Assembly (NCBI RefSeq): GCF_003044275.1
Contig: NZ_PZPL01000001.1
Span: 2,108,001 to 2,172,000, forward strand
Direction of reading: 5' to 3'
DNA length: 64,000 nucleotides
Origin: Rathayibacter caricis DSM 15933
GTDB lineage: Bacteria > Actinomycetota > Actinomycetes > Actinomycetales > Microbacteriaceae
The position numbers and the translations under genes are program-made. Of the stretch, positions 1 through 9,603 are shown piece after piece. Within the stretch, counting starts at the first letter, position 1, and each line of letters starts with the position of its first letter. A model generated the notes under the pieces. It worked only from the letters and a program-made list of their open reading frames with translations, searched no databases and was not told the origin of the DNA.

Positions 1-1
1 G

Positions 2-712
2 GCCGAGGAGATCGCCCGCGCGGCGAAGTTCCCCGAGGAGCTGATCGGCAAGGTCGCCCCGGTCCTCGTGAAGCTCTACGACGTCTACACCGGCGAGGAC
101 GCGACCCTCGTCGAGGTGAACCCGCTCGTCCTCACCGAGGAGGGCGACATCGTCGCACTCGACGGCAAGGTCTCGCTCGACGAGAACGCCGGCTTCCGCC
201 ACCCCGAGCACGCTGCGCTCGAGGACAAGGACGCCGCCGACCCGCTCGAGGCGAAGGCCAAGGAGAACGACCTCAACTACGTGAAGCTCGACGGCGAGGT
301 CGGCATCATCGGCAACGGCGCGGGCCTGGTCATGTCGACCCTCGACGTGGTCGCCTACGCGGGCGAGCGCCACGGCGGCGTGAAGCCCGCCAACTTCCTC
401 GACATCGGAGGCGGAGCGTCCGCCCAGGTCATGGCGAACGGCCTCGACGTGATCCTCGGCGACGAGCAGGTCAAGAGCGTCTTCGTCAACGTCTTCGGCG
501 GCATCACCGCGTGCGACGCCGTCGCCAACGGCATCCTGCAGGCGCTCGAGATTCTCGGCGATACCGCGACCAAGCCGCTCGTCGTCCGCCTGGACGGCAA
601 CAAGGTGGAGGAGGGCCGCGCGATCCTGCAGGCCGCCGCCAACCCGCTCATCACGCTCGCCGCGACCATGGACGAGGGCGCCGACAAGGCCGCCGAACTC
701 GCCGCCGCGTAA
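2..712 (+). CDS. sucC: Succinyl-CoA ligase (ADP-forming) subunit beta, 3' part
   Basis: This is the C-terminal 236 residues of the beta subunit of succinyl-CoA synthetase; the start lies outside the window and the frame is open from base 2. The enzyme makes succinate plus ATP or GTP from succinyl-CoA in the TCA cycle, in the cytoplasm, together with SucD. Visible family features are the segment [20 protein letters not shown], which closes the ATP-grasp half, and the C-terminal ligase domain with the glycine-rich [15 protein letters not shown] and FLDIGGGAS segments. sucD follows after 34 bases on the same strand, the usual sucCD operon order. Only the family assignment of the missing N-terminus is inferred. 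Confidence 0.97.
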   Translation, partial: AEEIARAAKFPEELIGKVAPVLVKLYDVYTGEDATLVEVNPLVLTEEGDIVALDGKVSLDENAGFRHPEHAALEDKDAADPLEAKAKENDLNYVKLDGEVGIIGNGAGLVMSTLDVVAYAGERHGGVKPANFLDIGGGASAQVMANGLDVILGDEQVKSVFVNVFGGITACDAVANGILQALEILGDTATKPLVVRLDGNKVEEGRAILQAAANPLITLAATMDEGADKAAELAAA

Positions 713-746
713 CGGACCCGACGACTCAAGGAATCAGAGAACAAGC

Positions 747-1634
747 ATGTCGATCTTCCTCACCAAGGACTCCAAGGTCATCGTCCAGGGCATCACCGGC
801 GGCGAGGGCACCAAGCACACCGCGCTGATGCTCAAGGCCGGGACCAACATCGTCGGCGGCGTGAACGCGCGCAAGGCCGGCACGACCGTCACCCACGGCG
901 ACGTCGAGCTGCCCGTCTTCGGCACCGTCAAGGAGGCCATCGAGGCCACCGGTGCCGACGTCTCCATCGCGTTCGTCCCGCCCGCCTTCTCGAAGGACGC
1001 CGTCATCGAGGCGATCGACGCCGAGATCGGCCTCCTCGTCGTCATCACCGAGGGCATCCCGGTGCAGGACTCGGCCGAGTTCTGGGCGTACGCGCAGGAG
1101 AAGGGGAACAAGACCCGCATCATCGGCCCGAACTGCCCCGGCATCATCACGCCGGGCGAGTCGCTCGTGGGCATCACCCCCGCGACGATCACGGGCAAGG
1201 GCCCCATCGGCCTCGTCTCGAAGTCGGGCACCCTGACCTACCAGATGATGTACGAGCTGCGCGACCTCGGCTTCTCGACCGCCATCGGCATCGGCGGCGA
1301 CCCGATCATCGGCACGACGCACATCGATGCGCTCGCCGCGTTCGAGGCCGACCCCGAGACCAAGGCGATCGTCATGATCGGCGAGATCGGCGGCGACGCC
1401 GAGGAGCGCGCGGCCGACTTCATCAAGGCGAACGTCACCAAGCCGGTCGTCGGCTACGTGGCGGGCTTCACGGCTCCCGAGGGCAAGACGATGGGCCACG
1501 CCGGCGCCATCGTCTCGGGCTCCGCGGGCACCGCGCAGGCCAAGAAGGAGGCCCTCGAGGCCGCGGGCGTGAAGGTCGGCAAGACGCCGTCCGAGACCGC
1601 CGCGCTGCTGCGCGAGGTCTACGCGTCGCTGTAG
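747..1634 (+). CDS. sucD: Succinyl-CoA ligase subunit alpha
   Basis: The 295-residue product has the usual length for SucD. It binds CoA through the N-terminal Rossmann-like domain (about residues 1-125, with [10 protein letters not shown]) and carries the catalytic phospho-histidine in the C-terminal domain, in the motif GHAGAIVSG (His about 251). [12 protein letters not shown] and SKSGTLTYQ are also typical of the family. It pairs with sucC upstream. The ATG has a weak AGAGAA purine stretch upstream. A long hairpin follows the stop, so this is the last gene of the operon. Confidence 0.98.
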   Translation: MSIFLTKDSKVIVQGITGGEGTKHTALMLKAGTNIVGGVNARKAGTTVTHGDVELPVFGTVKEAIEATGADVSIAFVPPAFSKDAVIEAIDAEIGLLVVITEGIPVQDSAEFWAYAQEKGNKTRIIGPNCPGIITPGESLVGITPATITGKGPIGLVSKSGTLTYQMMYELRDLGFSTAIGIGGDPIIGTTHIDALAAFEADPETKAIVMIGEIGGDAEERAADFIKANVTKPVVGYVAGFTAPEGKTMGHAGAIVSGSAGTAQAKKEALEAAGVKVGKTPSETAALLREVYASL

Positions 1635-1648
1635 CCACTGGCGCGTCC

Positions 1649-1691
1649 GAACGGGCGGGATCCGCTGCTCCGGCAGCGATCCCGCCCGTTC
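1649..1691. terminator. Hairpin terminator after sucCD
   Basis: A perfect 14-bp inverted repeat (GAACGGGCGGGATC and its complement) encloses a second inner stem, GCTGC/GCAGC. It begins 15 bases after the sucD stop. There is no T-run, as is common for hairpin terminators in high-GC actinobacteria. Confidence 0.75.
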
Positions 1692-1716
1692 GCGCGTTCC
1701 GGGGTACCGTCGCGGT

Positions 1717-2775
1717 GTGACCCGCAGACTCGGCCTCGACTTCCTCACCTTCGTCCCGTATCCGGAGGGGCCCGAGCAGCCGGGCGACGCCGCGCGCAGC
1801 CTGGAGGACGGGCTCGCCCTCTTCGAGCTCGCCGAGGAGCTCGGCTACGGCACCGGCTGGGTGCGGGTGCGCCACTTCGAGCGCTTCCTGGCCTCGCCGA
1901 TGACCTTCTTCGCGGCCGCCTCGCAGCGCACGCGGCGCCTCCGCCTGGGCACCGCCGTCATCGGCGCGCGCTACGAGGCGCCGATCCGCCTCGCCGAGGA
2001 CGCGGCGACCGTCGACCTGCTGTCGGGCGGCCGCCTCGATCTGGGGGTGAGCAGCGGATTCGCGCACCTCGCGTCGGTTTTCGACGGGGTCTTCGGGCAG
2101 GGCGAGGGCGAGTTCCGTGCCGAGGCTCAGGAGCGGATCCGCCGGCTGCGCGAGGCCCTCTCGGGCGAGGTTCTCGGGATCGCGGAGTCGGCGCTGATGT
2201 CGGTGCCGGTCGGCGATCCGCTCATTCAGCATCCGCACGCCCCGGGACTCGCGGACCGGATCTGGTACGGCGCCGGCACCGTCTCCTCCGCGGTGCGCGC
2301 CGGCGAGCAGGGCATGCACCTGCAGGTCTCCACCCTCAACACGGAGGAGACCGGTCTGCCGTTCGCCGAGCAGCAGGCGGTGCAGATCCGCGCCTACCGC
2401 GAGGCGTTCCGCGCCGCGCATCCCGAGCGGACCTCGCGCGTCACCGCCGGCCGCATCGTGCTGCCCCTCCTGGACGCCGCCGACGAGCGGGCCCACCGCG
2501 CCTTCATCGACGGCTACCTCGCGCGGATGAACGACGACGGCACGCCGCGCACGGCCGACCGCTCGATCATCGCGGCTCCCATGCGCTTCAGCCCGCTGCA
2601 CCTCGGCTCGCCGGAGGAGATCGTCGCGTCGCTCGCCGCCGATCCGGCCCTCGCGGAGGCGGACTCGCTGACGCTGACGCTCCCCGCGGTGGGAGGGGTG
2701 GAGTCGCACCGCCGGATCCTGCGGACGGTGGCCGAGCGGATCGCACCCGAGCTGGGCTGGGCACCCGAGCGCTAG
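1717..2775 (+). CDS. LLM-class flavin-dependent monooxygenase (luciferase-like)
   Basis: The 352-residue protein belongs to the bacterial luciferase-like, FMN/F420-dependent TIM-barrel family. Typical segments are RLRLGTAVIGARYEAPIRLAEDAATVD near the N-terminus, where this family has its second beta-strand, and LLSGGRLDLGVSSGF, a phosphate/flavin-binding loop. The substrate cannot be told from sequence. It resembles the putative FMN-dependent luciferase-like monooxygenase subgroup. The GTG start was chosen because a TACCGT hexamer (1705-1710) ends exactly six bases upstream, the leaderless spacing seen throughout this window. It stands alone and its stop shares a CTAG with the convergent gene downstream. 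Confidence 0.85.
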   Translation: MTRRLGLDFLTFVPYPEGPEQPGDAARSLEDGLALFELAEELGYGTGWVRVRHFERFLASPMTFFAAASQRTRRLRLGTAVIGARYEAPIRLAEDAATVDLLSGGRLDLGVSSGFAHLASVFDGVFGQGEGEFRAEAQERIRRLREALSGEVLGIAESALMSVPVGDPLIQHPHAPGLADRIWYGAGTVSSAVRAGEQGMHLQVSTLNTEETGLPFAEQQAVQIRAYREAFRAAHPERTSRVTAGRIVLPLLDAADERAHRAFIDGYLARMNDDGTPRTADRSIIAAPMRFSPLHLGSPEEIVASLAADPALAEADSLTLTLPAVGGVESHRRILRTVAERIAPELGWAPER

Positions 2776-3995
2776 CCGGCGGGACGCCTCCGCTCGAGCA
2801 GGACCTGCACCGGCCGCTGCAGCAGCAGGACCAGCAGCCACCAGAGCGAGGGCGCCGCCATCGCGAGCGCGAACGCGAGCACCAGCAGACCGAACGGCAC
2901 GAGCGCCCGGCGCAGGGGCGCTCCGGCGACGCCCTCCCGCAGCAGCTCCGGGCGTCGCTCCAGGTGCCTCTCGATCAGCACGAGCGCGCCGCTCATCACG
3001 ACCATGGTCCCGACGTAGAGGCCGATCGTCCCGCGGGAGTCGGGGAGCAGCGCGATCACGCCCGTGGCGAAGGGGAAGAACGCCACGGCGGCGAGCCAGA
3101 GCAGATCGAGCCAGGCCAGCGGGCCGTCGTAGTCGTCGGCACGCTCGAAGACGCGGTGGTGGGGGATCCAGAACACGGCGATCAGGACGAACGACAGGGC
3201 GAACGCGAGCACCTGGTCGAGGTGGTCGTCGAGGAGCGCCGCCACGCCCCCTCCGCTCTCGGCGATCTCCGGAGCGAGCTGCACGAGCGGCAGCACCAGG
3301 AGGGTGATGGCGATGGCGACGGTCGCGTCCGAGAAGTTGACGAGGCGGTCCAGTCCCCGAGGGGTGCGGACGGGACGGGCAGAGGCCCGAGGACGCCTGC
3401 GCCTCGCCCATCGGTCCAGCGGCTCCAGGAGCAGGAGCAGCAGCAGCCAGAGCATGTTCACCGCGGGCACTGCCACCGCGAGGACGAGCGCGACGCCGAG
3501 CAGCCCGAGGACGATCAGCGGGCGGGACAGCGGCTGCGGGGCTCCGGCACCGAGCGCGGGGTCCCGGCGCAGAAGCAGCCGCATGCCGAGGGTGGCGGCG
3601 CTCGCCGCGATGACCACTCCGATGTAGAGGGCGAAGACGGACGGATCGTCGGTGAACACGGTCGAGAGCAGGTTCGCCGCGAACGGAAGGAGGACGATCG
3701 CCGCGAGCCAGACGAAGTTCACCGCGACGAGCGCGGGGGAGTAGGCGCGCACCTCCTCGAAGACGGCGTGCTGCACCAGCCACAGGCGTCCGATGACCGC
3801 GAAGGTCACGACGAACGCCGCCAGCGTGCCGGAGTGGTCCGCCAGCAGGGGGCCGAGGTCGTCGTACCCGCCCTCCTCGACGACGTCGACGAGCGGCAGC
3901 ACCAGGAACGTGATCGCGATCGCCGTGACGGCGTCGCTGAAGTTCACGAGCCTGTCCAGGCCGCGCTCGGTCCGCTCCGCCGGTGTCCTCGTCAC
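2772..3995 (-). CDS. Tandem-repeat TMEM175 family membrane protein (DUF1211)
   Basis: The 407-residue protein contains two homologous TMEM175 units. Each begins with GLDRLVNFSDA followed by an AIAIT motif (about residues 12-30 and 213-231), the pore-lining TM1 signature of TMEM175 potassium/proton channels, and each continues with about five further hydrophobic segments. Known bacterial TMEM175 proteins are usually single six-helix units that assemble as tetramers, whereas animal TMEM175 is a fused two-unit subunit; this gene has the fused arrangement. Ion conduction is an inference from the family. The GTG start is supported by a TACTGT hexamer six bases upstream on the minus strand (4002-4007). 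Confidence 0.87.
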   Translation of the reverse strand: MTRTPAERTERGLDRLVNFSDAVTAIAITFLVLPLVDVVEEGGYDDLGPLLADHSGTLAAFVVTFAVIGRLWLVQHAVFEEVRAYSPALVAVNFVWLAAIVLLPFAANLLSTVFTDDPSVFALYIGVVIAASAATLGMRLLLRRDPALGAGAPQPLSRPLIVLGLLGVALVLAVAVPAVNMLWLLLLLLLEPLDRWARRRRPRASARPVRTPRGLDRLVNFSDATVAIAITLLVLPLVQLAPEIAESGGGVAALLDDHLDQVLAFALSFVLIAVFWIPHHRVFERADDYDGPLAWLDLLWLAAVAFFPFATGVIALLPDSRGTIGLYVGTMVVMSGALVLIERHLERRPELLREGVAGAPLRRALVPFGLLVLAFALAMAAPSLWWLLVLLLQRPVQVLLERRRPAG

Positions 3996-4095
3996 GAGTC
4001 GACAGTAGGGCGTGGCGGCGCGCGCGGCAGGAGGGCGGGAGGCCGCGCGCCGCGCCGCGACCGGACGCGGACCCGCCGGTAGGCTCGTCGCGCCT

Positions 4096-5310
4096 ATGAA
4101 CCGGATCACCGTCGCCCTCCTCGCCGCCTTCGACGCCGCGCTCTCGGCTCTCCTGGGCATCGCGATCACGCTCGTCCCGCTCACCGTCCTCTGGGCGGTG
4201 CAGTACGACACGGCCGTCGACTGGGCCGTGTTCTGGCGCCTCGCGGCCGACGCCTGGCTGATGGGCCACGGTGCCGACCTGCGGGCGAGCCTCGCCCCCG
4301 ACTCGGCGCTCGCTCTGGGGCTGCCCGGCGGCACGGACGCCTTCACCGTCACGATCGCGCCCCTCGCCTTCGCGCTGCTCGCGATCCTCCTCGGCGCCCG
4401 CACCGGTCGACGGGCGCAGGAGTCGCCGTTCCGCTTCATCGGGTTCACCGCGGCGATCGCGACCTACTTCGCCATCGCGTTCCTGGTGACACTCGGGTCC
4501 GCCACGGAGTCGGCGACGATCGCCCCCGTGCAGGGTGCCGTCCTGCCGCCGCTCGTGTTCGGTCTCGGCGTCGCGATCGGAGCGGTCCTCCACTCCGCCC
4601 GCAGCGGCGAGAGGGACCGCCTCGGCGAGCTGGTCTCGGACGCGGCGGCCCGGCTGCCGGAGCCCGCGCTGCCGCTCGTGCTCACATCGCTGCGAGCCGG
4701 AGCGCTGGCGGCGGCCGGCGTCGTCGGCGCTGCCGCGGTGCTCGTCGCCGTGCTCCTCGTCGTCGGATACACCTCGGTCGTCGCGCTCTACGAGGGTCTG
4801 GGCTCGGAGGCGCTCGGCGGGCTCGTGCTGACGCTCGGGCAGCTGGCCTTCGTGCCCGACCTCGTGATCTGGGCGGCGAGCTGGCTGATCGGGCCGGGCT
4901 TCGCACTCGGCGCGGGCTCGTCGGTCGGACCGGCCGGGACCCTGCTCGGGCCCGTACCGTCGATCCCGTTCCTCGGAGCCCTGCCGCAGGGCGACCTGCC
5001 GTTCGGGTTCCTCGGACTCCTCGTCCCGATCCTCGCCGGGTTCCTCGCGGGATGGCGCGTCCGCCGCCCGCTGATCGAGGCGCTCGACGGCCGCTCCCTG
5101 CTGCGCTGGGGCGCGGTCGCGGCGGCCGGCACCGGGGTGGTCGGGGGCGTCGTCCTCGGGCTGCTCGCCTGGGCGGCGGCGGGCTCCGCCGGACCGGGGC
5201 GGCTCGCGGTCGTGGGGCCGGATCCGCTCGTCGTCGGCGCGATCGCCGCACTGGAACTGGCCCTCGCCGCCGGGCTCGGCCTCGCCGCGGGCAGGCCCGC
5301 GCGCGACTGA
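4096..5310 (+). CDS. DUF6350 / PerM-like integral membrane protein
   Basis: A very hydrophobic 404-residue protein with about nine or more membrane segments and no recognisable catalytic motif. Its position directly upstream of purN-purH is the conserved actinobacterial location of the DUF6350 family, which includes the mycobacterial cell-division-associated protein PerM; the assignment rests on this context plus the overall hydrophobic pattern. A TAGGCT hexamer (4080-4085) lies ten bases before the ATG, so the message has almost no 5' leader. A role in cell-envelope growth is known only for PerM and is inferred here. Confidence 0.75.
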   Translation: MNRITVALLAAFDAALSALLGIAITLVPLTVLWAVQYDTAVDWAVFWRLAADAWLMGHGADLRASLAPDSALALGLPGGTDAFTVTIAPLAFALLAILLGARTGRRAQESPFRFIGFTAAIATYFAIAFLVTLGSATESATIAPVQGAVLPPLVFGLGVAIGAVLHSARSGERDRLGELVSDAAARLPEPALPLVLTSLRAGALAAAGVVGAAAVLVAVLLVVGYTSVVALYEGLGSEALGGLVLTLGQLAFVPDLVIWAASWLIGPGFALGAGSSVGPAGTLLGPVPSIPFLGALPQGDLPFGFLGLLVPILAGFLAGWRVRRPLIEALDGRSLLRWGAVAAAGTGVVGGVVLGLLAWAAAGSAGPGRLAVVGPDPLVVGAIAALELALAAGLGLAAGRPARD

Positions 5311-5352
5311 GCGCGGTGGTCCCGGGCGGAGGCCTCCCCCTAGACTTGCGCA

Positions 5353-5946
5353 GTGCTGAAGCTCGTCGTACTGATCTCCGGCGGCGGTTCCAACCTCCGC
5401 GCCCTCCTGGAGGCGACCCGGGACGACCGCTTCCCGGCGCGCGTGGTCGCCGTCGGCAGCGACACCGACGCCGAGGGGCTGCGGCACGCGGAGGCGTTCG
5501 ACGTCCCCTCCTTCACCGTCACCCCGCACGCCTTCGCCTCCCGCGACGCGTGGGGCGAGGAGCTGCTCGCGAGCATCCGCGAGTGGGAGCCCGACCTCGT
5601 GGTCTGCGCGGGATTCATGCGGATCCTGCCTCCCGTCGTCGTCGACGCCCTCAGCCCGCGGATGATCAACACCCACCCCGCCCTGCTCCCGCTGTTCCCC
5701 GGTGCCCACGCCGTGCGCGACGCGCTCGCGGCCGGCGCGACCGAGACCGGGGTCACCGTGCACGTGATCGACACCGGAGTCGACACCGGCCCCGTGATCG
5801 CCCAGGAGAGCCTCGCCGTGCTCCCCGGCGAGAGCGAGCACGCTCTGCACGAGCGCATCAAGACCATCGAGCGTCGCCTGCTGGTGCAGACGGTGCTCGA
5901 CATCGCCCACGGAACCGTCGATCTCGAGGAGCTCGCCCGAGCATGA
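5353..5946 (+). CDS. purN: Phosphoribosylglycinamide formyltransferase (GART)
   Basis: The 197-residue enzyme transfers a formyl group from 10-formyl-tetrahydrofolate to GAR, step 3 of purine synthesis. Visible signatures are the N-terminal [12 protein letters not shown] phosphate-binding loop, the catalytic INTHPALLP segment (Asn and His) and the [15 protein letters not shown] segment with the third catalytic residue, Asp. The GTG start follows TAGACT (5341-5346) by six bases. Its TGA overlaps the ATG of purH in ATGA, so the two are translationally coupled. Confidence 0.97.
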   Translation: MLKLVVLISGGGSNLRALLEATRDDRFPARVVAVGSDTDAEGLRHAEAFDVPSFTVTPHAFASRDAWGEELLASIREWEPDLVVCAGFMRILPPVVVDALSPRMINTHPALLPLFPGAHAVRDALAAGATETGVTVHVIDTGVDTGPVIAQESLAVLPGESEHALHERIKTIERRLLVQTVLDIAHGTVDLEELARA

Positions 5947-7547
5947 GCATCACCGCCCACGACCCCAGCAGCTACGACGACCGCGACGTCGTCCCCGTCC
6001 GCCGAGCGCTGATCTCGGTCAGCGACAAGACCGGGCTCCTCGAGCTCGCGGCGGCGCTCGCCGCCTCCGGTGTCGAGCTCGTCTCGACCGGATCGACGGC
6101 CGCGACGATCCGCGACGCGGGCCACGAGGTGACCGACGTCTCCTCCGTCACCGGCTTCCCGGAGTCGCTCGACGGCCGCGTGAAGACGCTGCACCCCGCC
6201 GTGCACGCCGGCATCCTCGCCGACCTCCGTCTCGCCTCGCACCGCGAGCAGCTCGAGCAGCTCGACATCGCCGCGTTCGAGCTCGTCGTCGTCAACCTGT
6301 ACCCGTTCCGCGAGACGGTCGCCGGCGGAGCGGACCCCGCGACCGTCGTCGAGAACATCGACATCGGCGGGCCGGCGCTCGTCCGCGCGTCAGCGAAGAA
6401 CCACGCGAACGTGGCGATCGTCGTCGACCCGGCCGACTACTCCGGAGTCGTCGCCGCCCTGGCCGACGGCGGCACCACCCTCGCCGCCCGCCGCACCCTC
6501 GCGGCCCGCGCCTTCGCTCACACCGCCTCGTACGACTCCGCCGTCGCCGCCTGGTTCGCCGGGCGGGAGGGCGACGGATCGGAGTTCGGCGGCGCCGTCG
6601 AGATCCGCGGCACCCTGAAGCAGGTCCTCCGCTACGGCGAGAACTCGCACCAGAAGGCCGCGCTCTACGTGTCGCCCGACGGCACCGGCATCGCCCAGGC
6701 CGAGCAGCTGCACGGCAAGGAGATGTCGTACAACAACTTCGTCGACGCCGACGCGGCCGTCCGCGCGGCCTACGACTTCGTGCTCCCCGCCGTCGCGATC
6801 ATCAAGCACGCGAACCCCTGCGGCATCGCGATCGCGAGCACGAAGGCCATCGACCCCATCGCCTCCGCGCACCGCCGGGCCCACGAGTGCGACCCGGTGT
6901 CGGCCTTCGGAGGCGTCATCGCCGCAAACCGCCCCGTCACCCTCGCGATGGCCGAGACGGTCAAGGAGATCTTCACCGAGGTGCTGGTCGCCCCCGCCTT
7001 CGAGCCCGAAGCGCTCGAGGTGCTCAAGACCAAGAAGAACCTGCGGCTGCTGCAGCTCCCCTCCTTCTACGCCCCCGTCGAGACCGAGTTCAAGCAGATC
7101 TCGGGCGGCGTCCTCATCCAGGAGCCCGACCGCTTCACCGGCGGACCCGGCGAGGTCAGCTCCGGCTGGGAGCTCGTCGCCGGCGAGCCCGCCGACGCCG
7201 ACACGCTCCTCGACCTCGAGTTCGCCTGGAAGGCCTGCCGCGCCGTGAAGTCCAACGCGATCCTCCTCGCCAAGGGCGGCGCCTCCGTCGGCGTCGGCAT
7301 GGGCCAGGTCAACCGCGTCGACTCCTGCCACCTCGCCGTCACCCGCGCCGGCGACCGCGCCCCCGGCTCCGTCGCCGCCTCCGACGCCTTCTTCCCCTTC
7401 GCCGACGGCCTCGAGGTCCTCCTCGCCGCCGGAGTGAAGGCCGTCGTCCAGCCCGGCGGATCGGTCCGCGACGCCGAGGTCATCGACGCTGCGAAGCGCG
7501 CGGGGATCACGATGTACACGACGGGGGAGCGGCACTTCTTTCACTGA
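5943..7547 (+). CDS. purH: Bifunctional AICAR transformylase / IMP cyclohydrolase
   Basis: The 534-residue protein catalyses the last two steps of IMP synthesis. The N-terminal MGS-like cyclohydrolase domain covers about residues 15-150 ([33 protein letters not shown]), and the AICAR transformylase domain follows ([27 protein letters not shown] with the catalytic Lys-His, [12 protein letters not shown]). It also consumes 10-formyl-THF, linking it to purN, folD and glyA in this window. The stop codon is itself part of the stem of the terminator hairpin. Confidence 0.98.
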   Translation: MSITAHDPSSYDDRDVVPVRRALISVSDKTGLLELAAALAASGVELVSTGSTAATIRDAGHEVTDVSSVTGFPESLDGRVKTLHPAVHAGILADLRLASHREQLEQLDIAAFELVVVNLYPFRETVAGGADPATVVENIDIGGPALVRASAKNHANVAIVVDPADYSGVVAALADGGTTLAARRTLAARAFAHTASYDSAVAAWFAGREGDGSEFGGAVEIRGTLKQVLRYGENSHQKAALYVSPDGTGIAQAEQLHGKEMSYNNFVDADAAVRAAYDFVLPAVAIIKHANPCGIAIASTKAIDPIASAHRRAHECDPVSAFGGVIAANRPVTLAMAETVKEIFTEVLVAPAFEPEALEVLKTKKNLRLLQLPSFYAPVETEFKQISGGVLIQEPDRFTGGPGEVSSGWELVAGEPADADTLLDLEFAWKACRAVKSNAILLAKGGASVGVGMGQVNRVDSCHLAVTRAGDRAPGSVAASDAFFPFADGLEVLLAAGVKAVVQPGGSVRDAEVIDAAKRAGITMYTTGERHFFH

Positions 7548-7573
7548 GCGCTTCGCGCTCAGTGGGTGCTTTT
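7542..7573 (+). terminator. Intrinsic terminator overlapping the purH stop codon
   Basis: A perfect 9-bp stem (CACTGAGCG with CGCTCAGTG, loop CTTCG) is followed by GGTGCTTTT, a recognisable T-rich tail. The purH TGA (7545-7547) lies inside the left arm. Confidence 0.85.
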
Positions 7574-7575
7574 CT

Positions 7576-8149
7576 CCACGCCGCTCCTCGCGCGGCGTGG
7601 CGCGGTCGGCTTCGCGACGGGGTGCGTTCCAGGGAGCGGGGAGCGTCGCCCGCCGTGGGAATCGCTTGGCACGCGATTCCCGCTGAGCGGGCTCGCCCTT
7701 CGGGCATCGACCCATCTAGGACTCGGAGCCTGCCGGGAGTCGGGGTGTGCCTCGCCCTGCGGGCGTCGAGTTTCCGTGTTCTCGCCCTGCGGGCGTCGAG
7801 TTGTCGTGTTCTCGCCCTGCGGGCGTCGAGCTGACGTGTGCCTCGACACGAGGGCGCCGGGTTCCTGAACGCCTCGGCTTCGAGGGTGTCGAGTGCTGCG
7901 TCGGCGGACGGCGCTGTCGAGCAGTGAGTGGTCGCGATCCGGGCGCAGGTCGGTGGGTGGAGAGCGTTTCGCGTCCAGTCGGCGGCGGACGCGGGGGTGA
8001 CTGGTCGTGAAGCGGTGCTCGGGCGGGGGCGGGGGCCCGGCGCGCGCCCAGTCGTGAGGCTCGGGCAGGACGGTGCTTCGTGCGGCAGTCGCGGCGGCGC
8101 GCCTGAGAGGTGTCGAGGGGGCGGACGGGGAGGGGCGGAGGAGAGCGCG
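7576..8149. other. Hairpin-rich spacer without a supported gene
   Basis: About 570 bases between purH and the dimethylargininase gene. Long open frames run through on both strands, but none has a credible start or a recognisable product. The stretch contains a series of short hairpins: 7576-7600 (CCACGCCGC stem), 7657-7681 (GGGAATCGC stem with 7-base loop), a CGCCC/GGGCG type palindrome near 7692-7704, and the three tandem repeats annotated separately. Confidence 0.6.
7751..7840. repeat. Three tandem 30-bp repeats with internal palindrome
   Basis: Three head-to-tail copies of a 30-base unit occur at 7751-7780, 7781-7810 and 7811-7840. The first 20 bases of each (CTCGCCCTGCGGGCGTCGAG) are identical and contain a CGCCC-tgc-GGGCG stem; the last ten vary slightly. 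A related single unit lies just upstream near 7691-7710. The unit resembles intergenic palindromic (REP-like) elements rather than a CRISPR, since there are no unique spacers. Confidence 0.85.
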
Positions 8150-8161
8150 TAGGGTCGGCGG

Positions 8162-9403
8162 GTGCCTACCGACTCGACGCCCGACTCCGTGACCGCCCCC
8201 ACGCTCGGACGGAGGGTGCTGCCGGCGATCGCCGCGGCGGCGGCAACGGCGATCGCGGCGCACAGCGCGAACCTGCTCGCGTTCTTCGTCGGCAACCAGC
8301 TGCAGCCCTCGTCGCTGCCGCAGGTGAACGCCTACTTCCTGCTCTCGACCGTCCTGGCCTTCGTGGTGCTGGCGGTCCTGGCGGTCGCCGGACTGCTCGC
8401 GCGGCGGTGGACCGCGGCGATCGCGGGACTGCTCGCGGGAGTGGTCGGCGCTCTCTCCGGCACGCTCGTGCAGGCGTCCGCGAGCGGGACTCCGATCGAC
8501 GGGACCGTCTGGATGTCGATCCTGGCGACGCTGGGCGGTCTGAACCTCCTCTTCCTGGTGGCGTTCACCGTCGCGGCCGCCACGCTCGGCCGCCGGATCG
8601 CCCTGTCGCTGGCGCCCGCCCGCGAGGAGCGGGAGGCGCCCGCGCGCCGCATCGCGATCATCCGCCTGCCGACCCCGAACCTCGGCGACGGAGAGCTCAC
8701 CCACCTCGAGCGCGTCCCGGTCGACCAGGTGGCCGCCGAGGCGCAGTACGAGGAGTACGTCGACGCCCTCGAGGACGCGGGGTGGGAGATCGTCCAGGCC
8801 GCGTTCGCGCCGGAGCACCCCGACTCCGTCTTCGTCGAGGACGCGGTGGTCGTGTTCGGCTCGCACGCCGTCCTCGCCCGCTCGGGTGCCGAGTCGCGCC
8901 GGGGCGAGAGCGCCGGTGCCGAGGAGGCGGCGCGGGCCCTCGACCTCACCGTGCACCGCCTGGAGGCCCCCGCCACCCTCGACGGCGGGGACGTGCTGAA
9001 GATCGGCCGGACCGTGTACGTGGGCCGCGGCGGGCGGACGAACGCCGAGGGAGTCGCGGCGCTGCGCTCGATCCTCCGCCCGCTGGGATGGACGGTGGTC
9101 GCGGTGCCGCTCACGAAAGCGCTGCACCTCAAGAGCGCGGTCACGGCTCTGCCGGACGGCACGGTCATCGGCTGGGAGCCCGTCGTCGACGAGCCGCGGC
9201 TCTTCCCCTCCTTCCTGCCGATGCCGGAGGAGCCCGGCGCGCACGTCGTCGTGCTCGACGACGACACCCTGCTGATGGCGGCCTCGGCGCCCCGCAGCGC
9301 CGAGCTCCTCCGCGGGCTCGGCTACACCGTCGTCGCGGTCGACATCTCGGAGTTCGAGAAGCTGGAGGGCTGCGTGACCTGCCTGTCGGTGCGCGTGCGC
9401 TGA
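8162..9403 (+). CDS. Dimethylargininase-like hydrolase with N-terminal membrane domain
   Basis: The 413-residue protein is a fusion. Residues about 1-150 form a four-segment membrane domain; residues about 160-413 are a DDAH/arginine-deiminase fold enzyme that cleaves dimethylarginine to citrulline and an amine. Expected active-site elements are present: FVEDAVVVFG (Glu-Asp), LDGGDVL, HLKSAVTALPDG (catalytic His) and the C-terminal EGCVTCLSVRVR with the nucleophilic Cys. Stand-alone DDAH enzymes lack the membrane part, so the catalytic domain is probably tethered to the inner face of the membrane. The GTG start follows TAGGGT (8150-8155) by six bases. Substrate is inferred from the family. 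Confidence 0.86.
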   Translation: MPTDSTPDSVTAPTLGRRVLPAIAAAAATAIAAHSANLLAFFVGNQLQPSSLPQVNAYFLLSTVLAFVVLAVLAVAGLLARRWTAAIAGLLAGVVGALSGTLVQASASGTPIDGTVWMSILATLGGLNLLFLVAFTVAAATLGRRIALSLAPAREEREAPARRIAIIRLPTPNLGDGELTHLERVPVDQVAAEAQYEEYVDALEDAGWEIVQAAFAPEHPDSVFVEDAVVVFGSHAVLARSGAESRRGESAGAEEAARALDLTVHRLEAPATLDGGDVLKIGRTVYVGRGGRTNAEGVAALRSILRPLGWTVVAVPLTKALHLKSAVTALPDGTVIGWEPVVDEPRLFPSFLPMPEEPGAHVVVLDDDTLLMAASAPRSAELLRGLGYTVVAVDISEFEKLEGCVTCLSVRVR

Positions 9404-9603
9404 CACGGCGGGGAGCGGTGGCCCGGTGCGGGAAGCGGGCCGACCCGCCGAGGACGCCATCCCGCGACAGCGTCCCCCGGCCCGGGTGGACACCTCCGCG
9501 AGACCGGGTATAGCCTGCAAGGCTGCCCGGAGCCGGACTCCGCGGCACTCGTCCTCTCCGGCGCCCGACAGCGCCCTCCGCTCCTCGCCGCGAAAGCACT
9601 CCT

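Noticed and set aside
1468..5910. A 1480-codon open frame on the minus strand
   Set aside because: It is antisense to sucD, the LLM gene, DUF6350 and purN; long antisense frames are a by-product of GC-rich codons here, and the product is low-complexity Arg/Gly/Asp text without domains.
7751..7840. CRISPR-like array of three repeats
   Set aside because: The repeats are contiguous with only ten slightly varying bases between the conserved 20-mers, and no cas genes or spacers are present.
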